Origin: an uncultured Collinsella sp.
Lineage (GTDB): Bacteria > Actinomycetota > Coriobacteriia > Coriobacteriales > Coriobacteriaceae
DNA: 22,632 bases
Assembly: GCA_900544865.1 (NCBI GenBank)
Contig: UQXA01000037.1
Coordinates: forward strand, 1 to 22,632
Reading direction: 5' to 3'
A model generated the notes under the pieces. It ran no database searches. It was not told the origin of the DNA and was given only the letters and a program-made list of their open reading frames with translations. Positions 7,902-14,532 of this stretch are shown here, piece after piece (the stretch's first letter is position 1; every line of letters begins with the position of its first letter). Both the position numbers and the translations under genes were made by a program.

Positions 7902-7907
7902 AGTATA
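7902..7907 (-). promoter_or_regulatory. Possible -10 element upstream of the aminotransferase
   Basis: The minus strand reads TATACT 41 bases before the ATG. No strong -35 is visible at normal spacing. It lies in the divergent region between the aminotransferase and the small + strand gene. Confidence 0.35.
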
Positions 7908-8009
7908 GACCGCCACCGCCGCAACGGCATGAAGCCGTGATAGATTAAGTTCATCGCAATGATTTACGAATCGCCGCGCATGCCGGCGTGGGGCGCCCAA
8001 GGAGGCACT

Positions 8010-8264
8010 ATGGAGTACGGATCGTTTCAGGCCGAGGAATTCGGCGACCTGCAGCGCCTGGTCGACGGGCTGTTTTACGACCGCCACGCCATCGACCGCC
8101 TGGATCTCATCGTGCAGGCCGAAATCTTGGACCTGGCGCCCGATCTCATGGAAATCGTCAACCTGCTACCGCCCGGCTATTACGACCGCCAGTCACTTTG
8201 CGACCAGCTCAACTCCGCCTTGGCCGCCCACGGCTGGGGCGCCGTCTACGGAACGGTGGAATAA
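8010..8264 (+). CDS. Small conserved-looking protein of unknown function
   Basis: The gene encodes 84 residues from the ATG at 8010, which has a strong AAGGAGG 5-6 bases upstream; the frame is open back to an ATG at 7959, but that start has no ribosome site. The protein is acidic and predicted helical, with no signal peptide or membrane span. Its second half (ILDLAPDLMEIVNLLPPGYY, then a helix) has the layout of small DUF2795-like proteins, in which a helix, an LP-x-x-Y turn and a helix follow each other; this is a weak visual resemblance only. It is divergent from the aminotransferase and convergent with nhaA, with its own terminator, so it is probably monocistronic. Confidence 0.75.
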   Translation: MEYGSFQAEEFGDLQRLVDGLFYDRHAIDRLDLIVQAEILDLAPDLMEIVNLLPPGYYDRQSLCDQLNSALAAHGWGAVYGTVE

Positions 8265-8268
8265 GCCT

Positions 8269-8295
8269 AGTCATTTAAGAACGTCCCCATTGACT
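8269..8295. repeat. Short REP-like element with GGGGAC core
   Basis: The ends agtca (8269-8273) and tgact (8291-8295) are complementary. The complement of 8276-8290 reads tggggacgttcttaa, matching 790-804 at 13 of 15 bases. It lies just after the small gene's stop and before its terminator. Confidence 0.5.
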
Positions 8296-8333
8296 AAAAC
8301 GCCGCTTGTGATGGTGTCCACAGGCGGCGTTTT
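8296..8333. terminator. Bidirectional terminator between small gene and nhaA
   Basis: Arms 8296-8310 and 8319-8333 pair over 15 bases with one mismatch (aaaacgccgcttgtg with cacaggcggcgtttt) around an 8-base loop. The A and T ends give a U tract in both directions, serving the + strand gene and nhaA on the minus strand. Confidence 0.88.
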
Positions 8334-8350
8334 CAAACTTGTATATGCTT

Positions 8351-9709
8351 TTACTTGTCTTTGGGCGCGGGGTGTTTGCAGACCACGCTCATGTAGATCA
8401 TACCGAGCACGGCGGCGGTGACCGAACCGGCAAGGATGGCGGCCTTGGCAGCCAGAACCTCAAACTGGGCCGTCGGGAAGGCAAGACCGCTGATGAGAAT
8501 CGACATGGTAAAGCCGATGCCGCCCAGAATGCCCACACCGGCAATCATGTGCCAGTTGACATTGTGCGGCAGCTCGCAGACCTTGAGCTTGACCAAGGCG
8601 AACGTCATGCCAAAGATGCCGATCGGCTTGCCCAGCAGCATGCCAAAGTACACGCCGAGCGTCACCGGGTCGGTGAGCAGCGTGCTCATGTCCACGCCCA
8701 CTAGGCGAACCTGTGCGTTCACGAACGCAAAGATCGGAAGAATCACAAAGTTGACCGGCGTGGAGATCAGACGCTCCATGCGGATGAGCGGCGGGGTGAC
8801 GCGGTGCATGACGCGCTCGACCTTAGTGGTCGAGACGGTAAAGTCATGCTGGCCCAGGATGTGTGCCTCGTCATCGTAGCGGTCATCGAGCAACGGCAGG
8901 CACTCGCCCAACCAATCGGTAAGGCTATCGAGCTTGACGCCGCACTTGGCCGGGATGGTAAAAGCCAAGATGACGCCGGCAAGCGTGGCGTGTACGCCGC
9001 TCTTGAACATGCAGAACCACAACAGCAAACCCAGTACCGAATACGGGGCAAGGCGGTAATGCTGCGTCTTGTTGAGCCACACGAGCGCGCAGGTCACAAG
9101 CGCGGCGGCGCCCAACCAAAACGGATTGGGGCTCTGACCGTAGAAGATGGCGATGGCGGCGATAGAGATGAGGTCGTCGGCGATGGCGAGCGTCGAGAAG
9201 AACACGCGCACGCCGTTGGGCACGCGATTGCCCAAAAGCGACAGCACGCCCAGTGCGAAGGCAATATCGGTTGCCATGGGGATGGCCCAACCGTTGTGAG
9301 CGCCGGCATGGTTAAAGATCAGGTAGATGCAGGCGGGAACGACGACGCCACCCACGGCCGCCAGCATGGGAAGCATGGCCTGACGCGGATTCTTGAGCTC
9401 GCCGACCGTCATCTCGTACTTAAGCTCAATACCCACCAACAAAAAGAAAATCGCCATGAGAAAGTCGTTGACGAAAAGCTCAACGGTGAGACCGGCCGTA
9501 AGGTTGCCCAGACCCACATACAGCGGGGTCTCCAAAAAGTGATGGATGGCCTCGTAGGCATCGGTATTGGCGCAAATGACGGCGGCGATGGCGGCGAAGA
9601 CCATGACGGCGGCGGAAATCGTGCCGTTCTCGGCGATGCGCTCCCAGATGTCGTGACGCTCAAAACGCTTGCGCTCACGGACGTTGAACAGCTGCTCGGG
9701 TGCTGCCAT
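8351..9709 (-). CDS. nhaA: NhaA, Na+/H+ antiporter
   Basis: NhaA exports Na+ in exchange for protons across the cytoplasmic membrane and controls pH and salt balance. The 452-residue protein has about 12 hydrophobic spans. The ion-binding acids are in place: Asp148 in PMATDIAFALGVLSLLG and Asp178/Asp179 in LAIADDLISIAAI, matching E. coli Asp133 and Asp163/164. NPRQAMLPMLAAVGGVVVPA and the C-terminal GGIGFTMSILISGLAF are also family signatures. It is longer than E. coli NhaA (388), mainly because of a hydrophilic N-terminus and a charged central loop near DRYDDEAHILGQ. The ATG at 9707-9709 has AAAGGAG 6-7 bases upstream. It lies downstream of ppaC on the same strand but is separated from it by two terminator-like hairpins. 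Confidence 0.97.
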   Translation of the reverse strand: MAAPEQLFNVRERKRFERHDIWERIAENGTISAAVMVFAAIAAVICANTDAYEAIHHFLETPLYVGLGNLTAGLTVELFVNDFLMAIFFLLVGIELKYEMTVGELKNPRQAMLPMLAAVGGVVVPACIYLIFNHAGAHNGWAIPMATDIAFALGVLSLLGNRVPNGVRVFFSTLAIADDLISIAAIAIFYGQSPNPFWLGAAALVTCALVWLNKTQHYRLAPYSVLGLLLWFCMFKSGVHATLAGVILAFTIPAKCGVKLDSLTDWLGECLPLLDDRYDDEAHILGQHDFTVSTTKVERVMHRVTPPLIRMERLISTPVNFVILPIFAFVNAQVRLVGVDMSTLLTDPVTLGVYFGMLLGKPIGIFGMTFALVKLKVCELPHNVNWHMIAGVGILGGIGFTMSILISGLAFPTAQFEVLAAKAAILAGSVTAAVLGMIYMSVVCKHPAPKDK

Positions 9710-9723
9710 GGGCGGCTCCTTTC

Positions 9724-9739
9724 ACGGGAAGGCTCCCGT
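9724..9739 (-). promoter_or_regulatory. Small hairpin directly upstream of the nhaA ribosome site
   Basis: A perfect 6-bp stem with a 4-base loop (acggga, aggc, tcccgt on the + strand) ends a few bases before the nhaA AAAGGAG on the minus strand. It could influence translation start or simply be a spacer hairpin. Confidence 0.45.
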
Positions 9740-9742
9740 CTT

Positions 9743-9778
9743 AAAAAAGCACGGCCCGCCCAAGTGGCGGCGCCGCGC
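9743..9778 (-). terminator. Terminator-like hairpin inside the nhaA leader (candidate attenuator)
   Basis: Minus-strand RNA would form a GC-rich stem from 9778-9766 with 9760-9749 (12 pairs including one mismatch, plus a one-base bulge) around a 5-base loop, followed at once by six U (9748-9743). It ends 33 bases before the nhaA ATG. ppaC already has its own terminator at 9957-9917, so this one is either a redundant stop or an attenuator of nhaA. The 5' arm contains 9777-9769, which is exactly complementary to 9911-9903 upstream. Confidence 0.7.
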
Positions 9779-9916
9779 TCTAACGTATTACGCTTGCATC
9801 TAGCCTACCCTGCACGACAAGCACGCAGGCGTGGCCGAAAAGCGGAACCACAGGTTGAACATTATTTGCCCAACGGCACGGGCACGCCTGTCCAAGAGAC
9901 GACGCGGCGCCATGCA

Positions 9917-9957
9917 CAAAAAACGACCGGAGCGCGGGGCGTCCGCGATCCGGTCGT
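9917..9957 (-). terminator. Intrinsic terminator of ppaC
   Basis: Arms 9957-9943 and 9937-9923 pair over 15 bases with one mismatch around a 5-base loop, followed on the minus strand by a T run (9923-9918). It starts 20 bases after the ppaC stop codon. Confidence 0.9.
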
Positions 9958-9960
9958 GGC

Positions 9961-9976
9961 GTTTAGTGAACTAAAC
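9961..9976. repeat. Perfect 7-bp palindrome abutting the ppaC stop
   Basis: gtttagt, ga, actaaac forms a perfect 7-bp inverted repeat with a 2-base centre immediately after the ppaC TAG. The short loop makes it more likely a DNA palindrome than an RNA hairpin. No function is assigned. Confidence 0.6.
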
Positions 9977-10900
9977 CTAGCAGGCGGCCATGATGGGGGC
10001 AGCGACCTGCTTCTTACGGGAGAGGACGCCCGGCATCCAGACGCCGTCGTGCTCGTCGGCAATGCCCAGGCCCTTCTGAGCGGCCTCGGTCTCGCCCTCG
10101 AGCAGGACCTGCGAGCCCTCCTCCATGATGTCGGTGATGCACAGGACAATGCCGTCAGCGCCCTTCTCGGCAGCGTAGGCGCGCATGGCCTCGCGAATCT
10201 CGTCGATCATGCCGAGTGCGCGGGTCTTGTCGACAGTCTCGTACTGGCCGATGAGCAGCTTCTTGCCGGCGGGCTCGAACATCTTGATGTCGTTGCCGAC
10301 CATCTCGGCAGCGGTAAAGGAGCCGGACGGACGGGTGAGGAAGACCTCCATGCCAAACTTGACCGGGTCGACGCCCACCTGCTCGCCGAGCTTGGCGGCG
10401 ACGGCGCGGTCGACATCGGTGGTGGTGGGGCTCTTGAGCATGAGCGTGTCGGTCATCATGGCCGAGAGCAGCAGCTTAGCCTGGACGTCGGAAAGCTCAA
10501 CGCCGAGCACGCCGGCGAGCTTGGTGACGATGGTGCAGCTGGAGCCCCAGGGCAGGCAGATGTAGTGCAGCGGGCCGGCGGTCTCGAAGTCGCCGATGCG
10601 GTGATGATCGACAACGCCAAAGACCGTGGCGTCCTTAAGGCCGGCGACGGACTGGGCAGACTCGTTGTGGTCGGTGAGGACGACGAGCTGACCGGCCTCG
10701 ACGGACTCGATCACGCGGGGCTCGGCGATGCCGGCGTCGGCGAGCAGCTTGGCGGACTCGGCCGGAAGCTGACCAAGGGCGCAGGCCTCGTAGGTGTTGC
10801 CGGCATACTCAACCTGGTTGAGCAGCTGGGACAGGACGACGGCGCTCATGATGGCGTCGTTATCGGGGTTCTGGTGACCAAAGACAAGAACGTTTGCCAT
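9977..10900 (-). CDS. ppaC: Manganese-dependent inorganic pyrophosphatase (family II, DHH)
   Basis: This cytoplasmic enzyme hydrolyses pyrophosphate to two phosphates, driving biosynthetic reactions. The 307-residue length fits family II enzymes without CBS insertions. Metal ligands are His9, Asp13 and Asp15 in GHQNPDNDAI, Asp77 in TDHNE, His99 in VVDHHRIGDF (the DHH motif) and Asp151 in SAMMTDTLMLKSPT. The substrate-binding C-terminal motif SRKKQVAAPI is intact near residues 293-302. The ATG at 10898-10900 has GGAGG about 7 bases upstream. It has its own terminator and an upstream REP-like hairpin separating it from the glucokinase gene, so it is probably monocistronic. Confidence 0.97.
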   Translation of the reverse strand: MANVLVFGHQNPDNDAIMSAVVLSQLLNQVEYAGNTYEACALGQLPAESAKLLADAGIAEPRVIESVEAGQLVVLTDHNESAQSVAGLKDATVFGVVDHHRIGDFETAGPLHYICLPWGSSCTIVTKLAGVLGVELSDVQAKLLLSAMMTDTLMLKSPTTTDVDRAVAAKLGEQVGVDPVKFGMEVFLTRPSGSFTAAEMVGNDIKMFEPAGKKLLIGQYETVDKTRALGMIDEIREAMRAYAAEKGADGIVLCITDIMEEGSQVLLEGETEAAQKGLGIADEHDGVWMPGVLSRKKQVAAPIMAAC

Positions 10901-11003
10901 GGATATCCTCCACTTGATATGTGTACTTGGACGTAGCTATGGTAGCACGCCGATGCCGAGCCTTCGCAGACGGAAGGGTCACGGCATATTTTGGGGCAGG
11001 CAT

Positions 11004-11057
11004 GGGGGCCAAGACTGTCCCTTTTGCACCGTGTTGGTGCAAAGTAACCTGACCCCC
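11004..11057. repeat. REP-like hairpin between glucokinase and ppaC
   Basis: The central stem is perfect: 11023-11030 (tttgcacc) with 11036-11043 (ggtgcaaa), loop gtgtt; the outer ends ggggg (11004-11008) and ccccc (11053-11057) also pair, with internal loops between. The complement of 11034-11057 matches 21293-21316 at 20 of 24 bases. It contains the GTCCC/GGGAC core of the other elements and may also end the glucokinase transcript. Confidence 0.65.
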
Positions 11058-11066
11058 TTGCACCAG

Positions 11067-12020
11067 CTATTTACCGGCGGCGCGCAGGGCTACGTAGGCG
11101 GCACCGATGATGCCGGCGTCGTTTCCGAGCGAAGCGACCTTAATGGGCGTCTCGCGCGAGGCAGAGAGCGCGTACTGCTTAAAGTGCTCGCGAACCTTGT
11201 CGAGATAAACATCGGCCGAAGCGGACGCGCCGCCACCGATCAGGAACATCTCGGGGTCGACCACGTTGGCGATAAGCGCCAGGGCGCGGCCAAGGTAGTC
11301 GGCCATGGTGTCGGCTGCGGCCAGCGCGAGCTTGTCGCCCTCGCGGCAGGCCTGGAACACGTCCTTGGAATCGGAGGGGCCGGTGAGCTCAATGGGCTCG
11401 ACGCCCGCCTTCTTGCACTCGGCAAGGTAGTTGCTCACCACGCCGGTGGCGCTGGAATACTGCTCCAGATGGCCATGGCCGCCACAGCCGCAGGTGCGCT
11501 CCTCGGCCGGGTTCAGGCACATGTGGCCAATCTCGCCGCCGGCGCCCACAACGCCCGATACCACGTCGCCGTTAACGATAACGCCGCCGCCCACGCCGGT
11601 ACCGATGGTGACCATCACCACGTTCTGCACGCCCTTGGCAGAACCGAGCCAGGCCTCGCCCATGGCAGCGGCGTTGGCATCGTTCTCATACTTAACGACC
11701 GCATCGGGGCAGTGCTTCTGAATGGCGACCCTCAGCTCGGGCAGGTTAATGGCAATGTTGGCCTTGACCTTGGCATCGCCCGACGCCGGGATGGGACACG
11801 GAACGGCCAGGCCAATGCCCGCCACAAAGGCACGCGGAATCTGTGCCTTGGCGACCACCTGGTCGATAGCCTCGGTCACCGCGGCAAAGCCCGCGGCGTC
11901 AACGATAGGAGGCGTGGGCACGCTGGCCTTGGCAAGCAGGTTGCCGTCCTCGTCGAACAGGCCCTCCTTAACCGAAGTGCCGCCGACGTCGATGCCGATG
12001 TAGTACTGCTTAGGTTCCAT
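11067..12020 (-). CDS. glk: ROK-family glucokinase
   Basis: The 317-residue protein phosphorylates glucose (or a related hexose) with ATP. The phosphate-binding motif GIDVGGTSVK is at residues 9-18, the catalytic base is Asp114 in ENDANAAAMGE, and a second glycine-rich motif IGTGVGGGVIV follows. The ROK zinc site is His166 in EIGHM with Cys177 and Cys179 in CGCG, but the usual third Cys of the CxCGxxGC motif is His184 (GHGHLE). I chose the ATG at 12018-12020 because it is preceded by AAAGGTGG and begins just before the first strand; the frame extends to 12086 without a good start. It lies downstream of the PTS operon terminator, so it is a separate unit, yet its role of phosphorylating glucose set free by 6-phospho-beta-glucosidase fits the neighbours. 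It has no DNA-binding domain, so it is a kinase and not a ROK repressor. Confidence 0.92.
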   Translation of the reverse strand: MEPKQYYIGIDVGGTSVKEGLFDEDGNLLAKASVPTPPIVDAAGFAAVTEAIDQVVAKAQIPRAFVAGIGLAVPCPIPASGDAKVKANIAINLPELRVAIQKHCPDAVVKYENDANAAAMGEAWLGSAKGVQNVVMVTIGTGVGGGVIVNGDVVSGVVGAGGEIGHMCLNPAEERTCGCGGHGHLEQYSSATGVVSNYLAECKKAGVEPIELTGPSDSKDVFQACREGDKLALAAADTMADYLGRALALIANVVDPEMFLIGGGASASADVYLDKVREHFKQYALSASRETPIKVASLGNDAGIIGAAYVALRAAGK

Positions 12021-12074
12021 GGGAGCCCACCTTTCTCGTTTAAACATTGCCTGTATGGTACCGCTCTCAAGGCA

Positions 12075-12115
12075 AAAACCTACCAAAAAGGGACAGGTTT
12101 GTTTTGGCAGGTTTT
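12075..12115. repeat. REP-like inverted repeat upstream of glucokinase
   Basis: Arms 12075-12088 (aaaacctaccaaaa) and 12102-12115 (ttttggcaggtttt) pair over 14 bases with one mismatch around a GGGACAGG-containing loop. Bases 12089-12113 match each arm of the element at 15964-16061 at 21 of 25 positions. Confidence 0.7.
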
Positions 12116-12165
12116 ATCTGGGGTAACGCAATTGGCTGCCCAACAGGCCGCGCAAGACCATCCCC

Positions 12166-12203
12166 AAAAATAAAGGCGCCGGGAGGCGGAGGCTCCCGGC
12201 GCC
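12166..12203 (-). terminator. Intrinsic terminator of the bgl/PTS operon
   Basis: Perfect 11-bp stem 12203-12193 with 12185-12175 (ggcgccgggag and its complement), 7-base loop, followed on the minus strand by TTTATTTTT (12174-12166). It lies 58 bases after the IIA stop. Confidence 0.9.
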
Positions 12204-12261
12204 CGTCAAAGGGACTATGTTGTCTGTTGGACCGCACGGTCCGTCGCGGCGATAACGCCGA

Positions 12262-12594
12262 CTAGGCCTGAAGTGCCTGCAGCTGCTTGTGAACCTCGAT
12301 GAGCTCCGTCGCCATGACGCGCATGGTCTCGGTGCCGGCCATCTGGTCCTCGGCATGCAGCAAAATCAACGGGGCCTCGCCGTTACGTTCGCCGTTGGCC
12401 TCCTTCTTCAGAAGCCCCATGTGAACATCGTGGCCACCGTTATAGGCCTCGTCGCCCTGCTTGATAAGCTCCTCGGCGGCGTCAAAATCGCCCTCCTTGG
12501 CCTTTTGCACGGCATTGATGTACATGCTCTTGGCGGTACCGACGTAGCTGATGATCTCAAAGCAGGTCATCTGCAGTTCGTTCATATCCTCCAT
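12262..12594 (-). CDS. celC: PTS lactose/cellobiose-family IIA component
   Basis: IIA accepts phosphate from HPr and passes it to IIB. The ~110-residue all-helical protein carries the phosphorylated His in ILLHAEDQMAG (His80 from the chosen start) and the family's helical repeats; length matches CelC/ChbA/LacF. Start choice: the ATG at 12592-12594 has AGGTG about 7 bases upstream, overlapping the IIB stop. An ATG at 12583-12585 has GGAGG only 2 bases away, and a GTG at 12601-12603 directly follows the IIB TAG; both are less likely. It is the last gene of the PTS operon and is followed by a strong terminator. Sugar specificity cannot be read from IIA. Confidence 0.93.
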   Translation of the reverse strand: MEDMNELQMTCFEIISYVGTAKSMYINAVQKAKEGDFDAAEELIKQGDEAYNGGHDVHMGLLKKEANGERNGEAPLILLHAEDQMAGTETMRVMATELIEVHKQLQALQA

Positions 12595-12603
12595 GCAGAG
12601 CAC

Positions 12604-12906
12604 CTAGCCCATCACGCTGACGCAGTGGTCGATGATGCCGGCAGCGTTCATGCGGCCGTAGTCGACCATGTTGATGACCTCGACCGGAAAACGACCGGCG
12701 GCCTCCTTCTCAAAATCGCCCTTGGTGTAGCCGATCTGCGGACCAAGCAGCAACATGTCGCACTCGTCCAGGTGATCGTGGGCCTCGTTCATGGGACGAG
12801 CCTCGACCTCAATATCCAGACCACGGTTTGCAACCTCGGCCTGCATCTTCTGGACCAGCAGGCTCGAGGACATACCGGCATTGCAGCAGAGCATGATCTT
12901 CTTCAT
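12604..12906 (-). CDS. celA: PTS lactose/cellobiose-family IIB component
   Basis: The 100-residue IIB protein receives phosphate on a cysteine and hands it to the incoming sugar bound by IIC. The active-site loop is MLCCNAGMSSS; Cys8, directly before NAGMSSS, aligns with the phosphocysteine of ChbB. LLLGPQIGYTKGDFEK matches the conserved LLGPQ turn of the family. The ATG at 12904-12906 has AAGGAGG 6-7 bases upstream. It lies 163 bases after IIC with a strong hairpin in the gap and its stop nearly touches the IIA start. Cellobiose or another beta-glucoside is the likely sugar because of the GH1 enzyme upstream; lactose and chitobiose remain possible. Confidence 0.95.
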   Translation of the reverse strand: MKKIMLCCNAGMSSSLLVQKMQAEVANRGLDIEVEARPMNEAHDHLDECDMLLLGPQIGYTKGDFEKEAAGRFPVEVINMVDYGRMNAAGIIDHCVSVMG

Positions 12907-13009
12907 GGTTTCCTCCTTATAACTGCGCGGCGCGCAGACGACAACTGGTTTTATTCCTTGCGGCTATTGTGCCCACCCCCCCCTGCATCTTTACACAAGG
13001 GAGAGAGCT

Positions 13010-13040
13010 GCGGGCACCGGCGCCGCGTACCGGCGCCCGC
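13010..13040 (-). promoter_or_regulatory. Intercistronic hairpin between IIC and IIB
   Basis: Arms 13040-13030 and 13020-13010 pair over 11 GC-rich bases with one mismatch; no U tract follows. In a polycistronic message such a hairpin can protect the upstream part from 3' exonucleases or lower downstream expression. An eight-base C tract (12976-12983; G8 on the coding strand) lies just beyond. Confidence 0.6.
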
Positions 13041-13069
13041 AAAGGTGAAAGGGACGAACGTTAGGCGTT

Positions 13070-14413
13070 CTACTCGGCGAGAGCCTCCTGCTTGGCGATT
13101 GCCTTCTCGGAAATCTTCATAAAGGGCAGGTAGACGGCCATGCCAATGACAATCTCGATAGCCTGCCACACGCCAGCGCGCCAGTCAAAGCCCGTAGCGA
13201 GCAGGGCATTGATGACGGGAGGCATGGTCCAGGGCACCTGGGCGATGCAGGGGCTGATGATGCCTGCGCAGGTAAGGCCATAGGTGATGCCGATGAACAG
13301 GTCGGGAAGGAGGACAAACGGGATCATGAGCGGCAGGTTGTACACGATGGGGTAACCGTAGATAACCGGCTCGTTGATGTTGAACAGACCAGGCAGGATA
13401 GCCATCTTGGAAACGGTCTCGGAAGCCTTGTTTTTGGAGAACAGGAGCGTGTCGAGCAGGAGCATGAGGGTGCAGCCCGAGCCGCCGATGAGGGCGAAGC
13501 TGTTAACGATCTGCATGTTCATGTAGTGATCGGGCTGGATGGTGCCACCGGCGGCAAAGGTAGCCATGTTGTCGACGATGAGCATGGTCAGGATCGGCTC
13601 GACGGTAGCGCCAGAGATGGTGGACTGGTGAATACCGACGCAGAACAGCAGGTTAGCAAGGGTGTAGATGAGGATAACAGCCCACGGACCAGCGTTCATG
13701 ATGCTCTTGAGCGGGTTGGAGATGCACGTGGAGATGATGGTGCACAGATCGGTGCCGGCGCACACGGCGAGCAGGGCTGCGGCAAGAGCGAAGACCGCGA
13801 GGTTAAGCAGCATCGGAATCATGACGTTGAAGGAGTTGGAGACCGCGGGAGGCACGCCCTCGCCCAGCTTAACCTTGAGCTTCTCGACGCCAGAAATCTT
13901 GATGAAGAGCGAGACGGAAAGCAGGGCGATGATAATAGCCGAGAACAGACCGTTGGTGCCGGTGTTGGCAGTCGAAAGGGCGCCCGTGACCTCGGCGGAG
14001 GTGATCTTGTCGGTGAGCAGTGGGCTCGTGGCGGCAAGCGTGGCGGTGATCTGCTGCGGCATCATGATGACGAAGGCAGAGATAGCGACGACCATGCAAG
14101 CAAGCGGATTATCGAAGCGCTTGTTCTTAGCGAGGCTGTAGCCAATCAATCCGGCCAAGATAATGGCAGAGACGTTGAGGGTGCCCAGCGTAATCGCCGA
14201 ACCCCACGTCTGAAGGTTGGCAAGGCCCGCCGCATCGAGCGGGAACAGAGGGAACACGACGTTGTTAATAAGAACCGCGATACCCGCAAGGATATAGAGC
14301 GGCGTGATGGTCGCGAAGGCGTCACGCAGGGAACGCAGGTGAACCTGGTTTCCCACCTTCGCAGAGACCTCGGCAAACTTGTCGAGGAAGCTCTTTCCGT
14401 TGTCACTGGCCAT
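13070..14413 (-). CDS. celB: PTS lactose/cellobiose-family IIC permease
   Basis: The 447-residue membrane protein binds and translocates the sugar during phosphorylation. It has about ten hydrophobic spans, the conserved sugar-site His262 in LLFCVGIHQSTISG, and the hallmark GLFNINEPVIYGYP with Glu348. The N-terminus (SLRDAFATITPLYILAGI) and the loop with IQPDHYMNMQIVNSFALIGGSG are typical of CelB/ChbC/LicC proteins. The ATG at 14411-14413 has TAGGAG about 6 bases upstream. It follows the GH1 gene by 119 bases and precedes IIB on the same strand. Family members carry cellobiose, chitobiose, lichenan fragments or lactose, so the sugar is inferred from context. Confidence 0.95.
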   Translation of the reverse strand: MASDNGKSFLDKFAEVSAKVGNQVHLRSLRDAFATITPLYILAGIAVLINNVVFPLFPLDAAGLANLQTWGSAITLGTLNVSAIILAGLIGYSLAKNKRFDNPLACMVVAISAFVIMMPQQITATLAATSPLLTDKITSAEVTGALSTANTGTNGLFSAIIIALLSVSLFIKISGVEKLKVKLGEGVPPAVSNSFNVMIPMLLNLAVFALAAALLAVCAGTDLCTIISTCISNPLKSIMNAGPWAVILIYTLANLLFCVGIHQSTISGATVEPILTMLIVDNMATFAAGGTIQPDHYMNMQIVNSFALIGGSGCTLMLLLDTLLFSKNKASETVSKMAILPGLFNINEPVIYGYPIVYNLPLMIPFVLLPDLFIGITYGLTCAGIISPCIAQVPWTMPPVINALLATGFDWRAGVWQAIEIVIGMAVYLPFMKISEKAIAKQEALAE

Positions 14414-14532
14414 GATTGCTCCTAACTTTCAAATCCGGCCTTTCCTATGCGCACGGTGGTCTGTCGCCCTCTGCCACCAGATGTGCCATGTGTTGCGCGC
14501 GGCGGCGCGCGGTCTGGACGTTCGTCCGGTCG

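Noticed and set aside
9743..9916. Assignment of the nhaA leader to a known Na+ or Li+ riboswitch class
   Set aside because: I cannot match it to any known consensus by eye, so only an unclassified attenuator is proposed.
8804..10936. A + strand open frame of 710 codons spanning nhaA and ppaC
   Set aside because: It covers two antisense genes and two terminator hairpins, with no recognisable domain.
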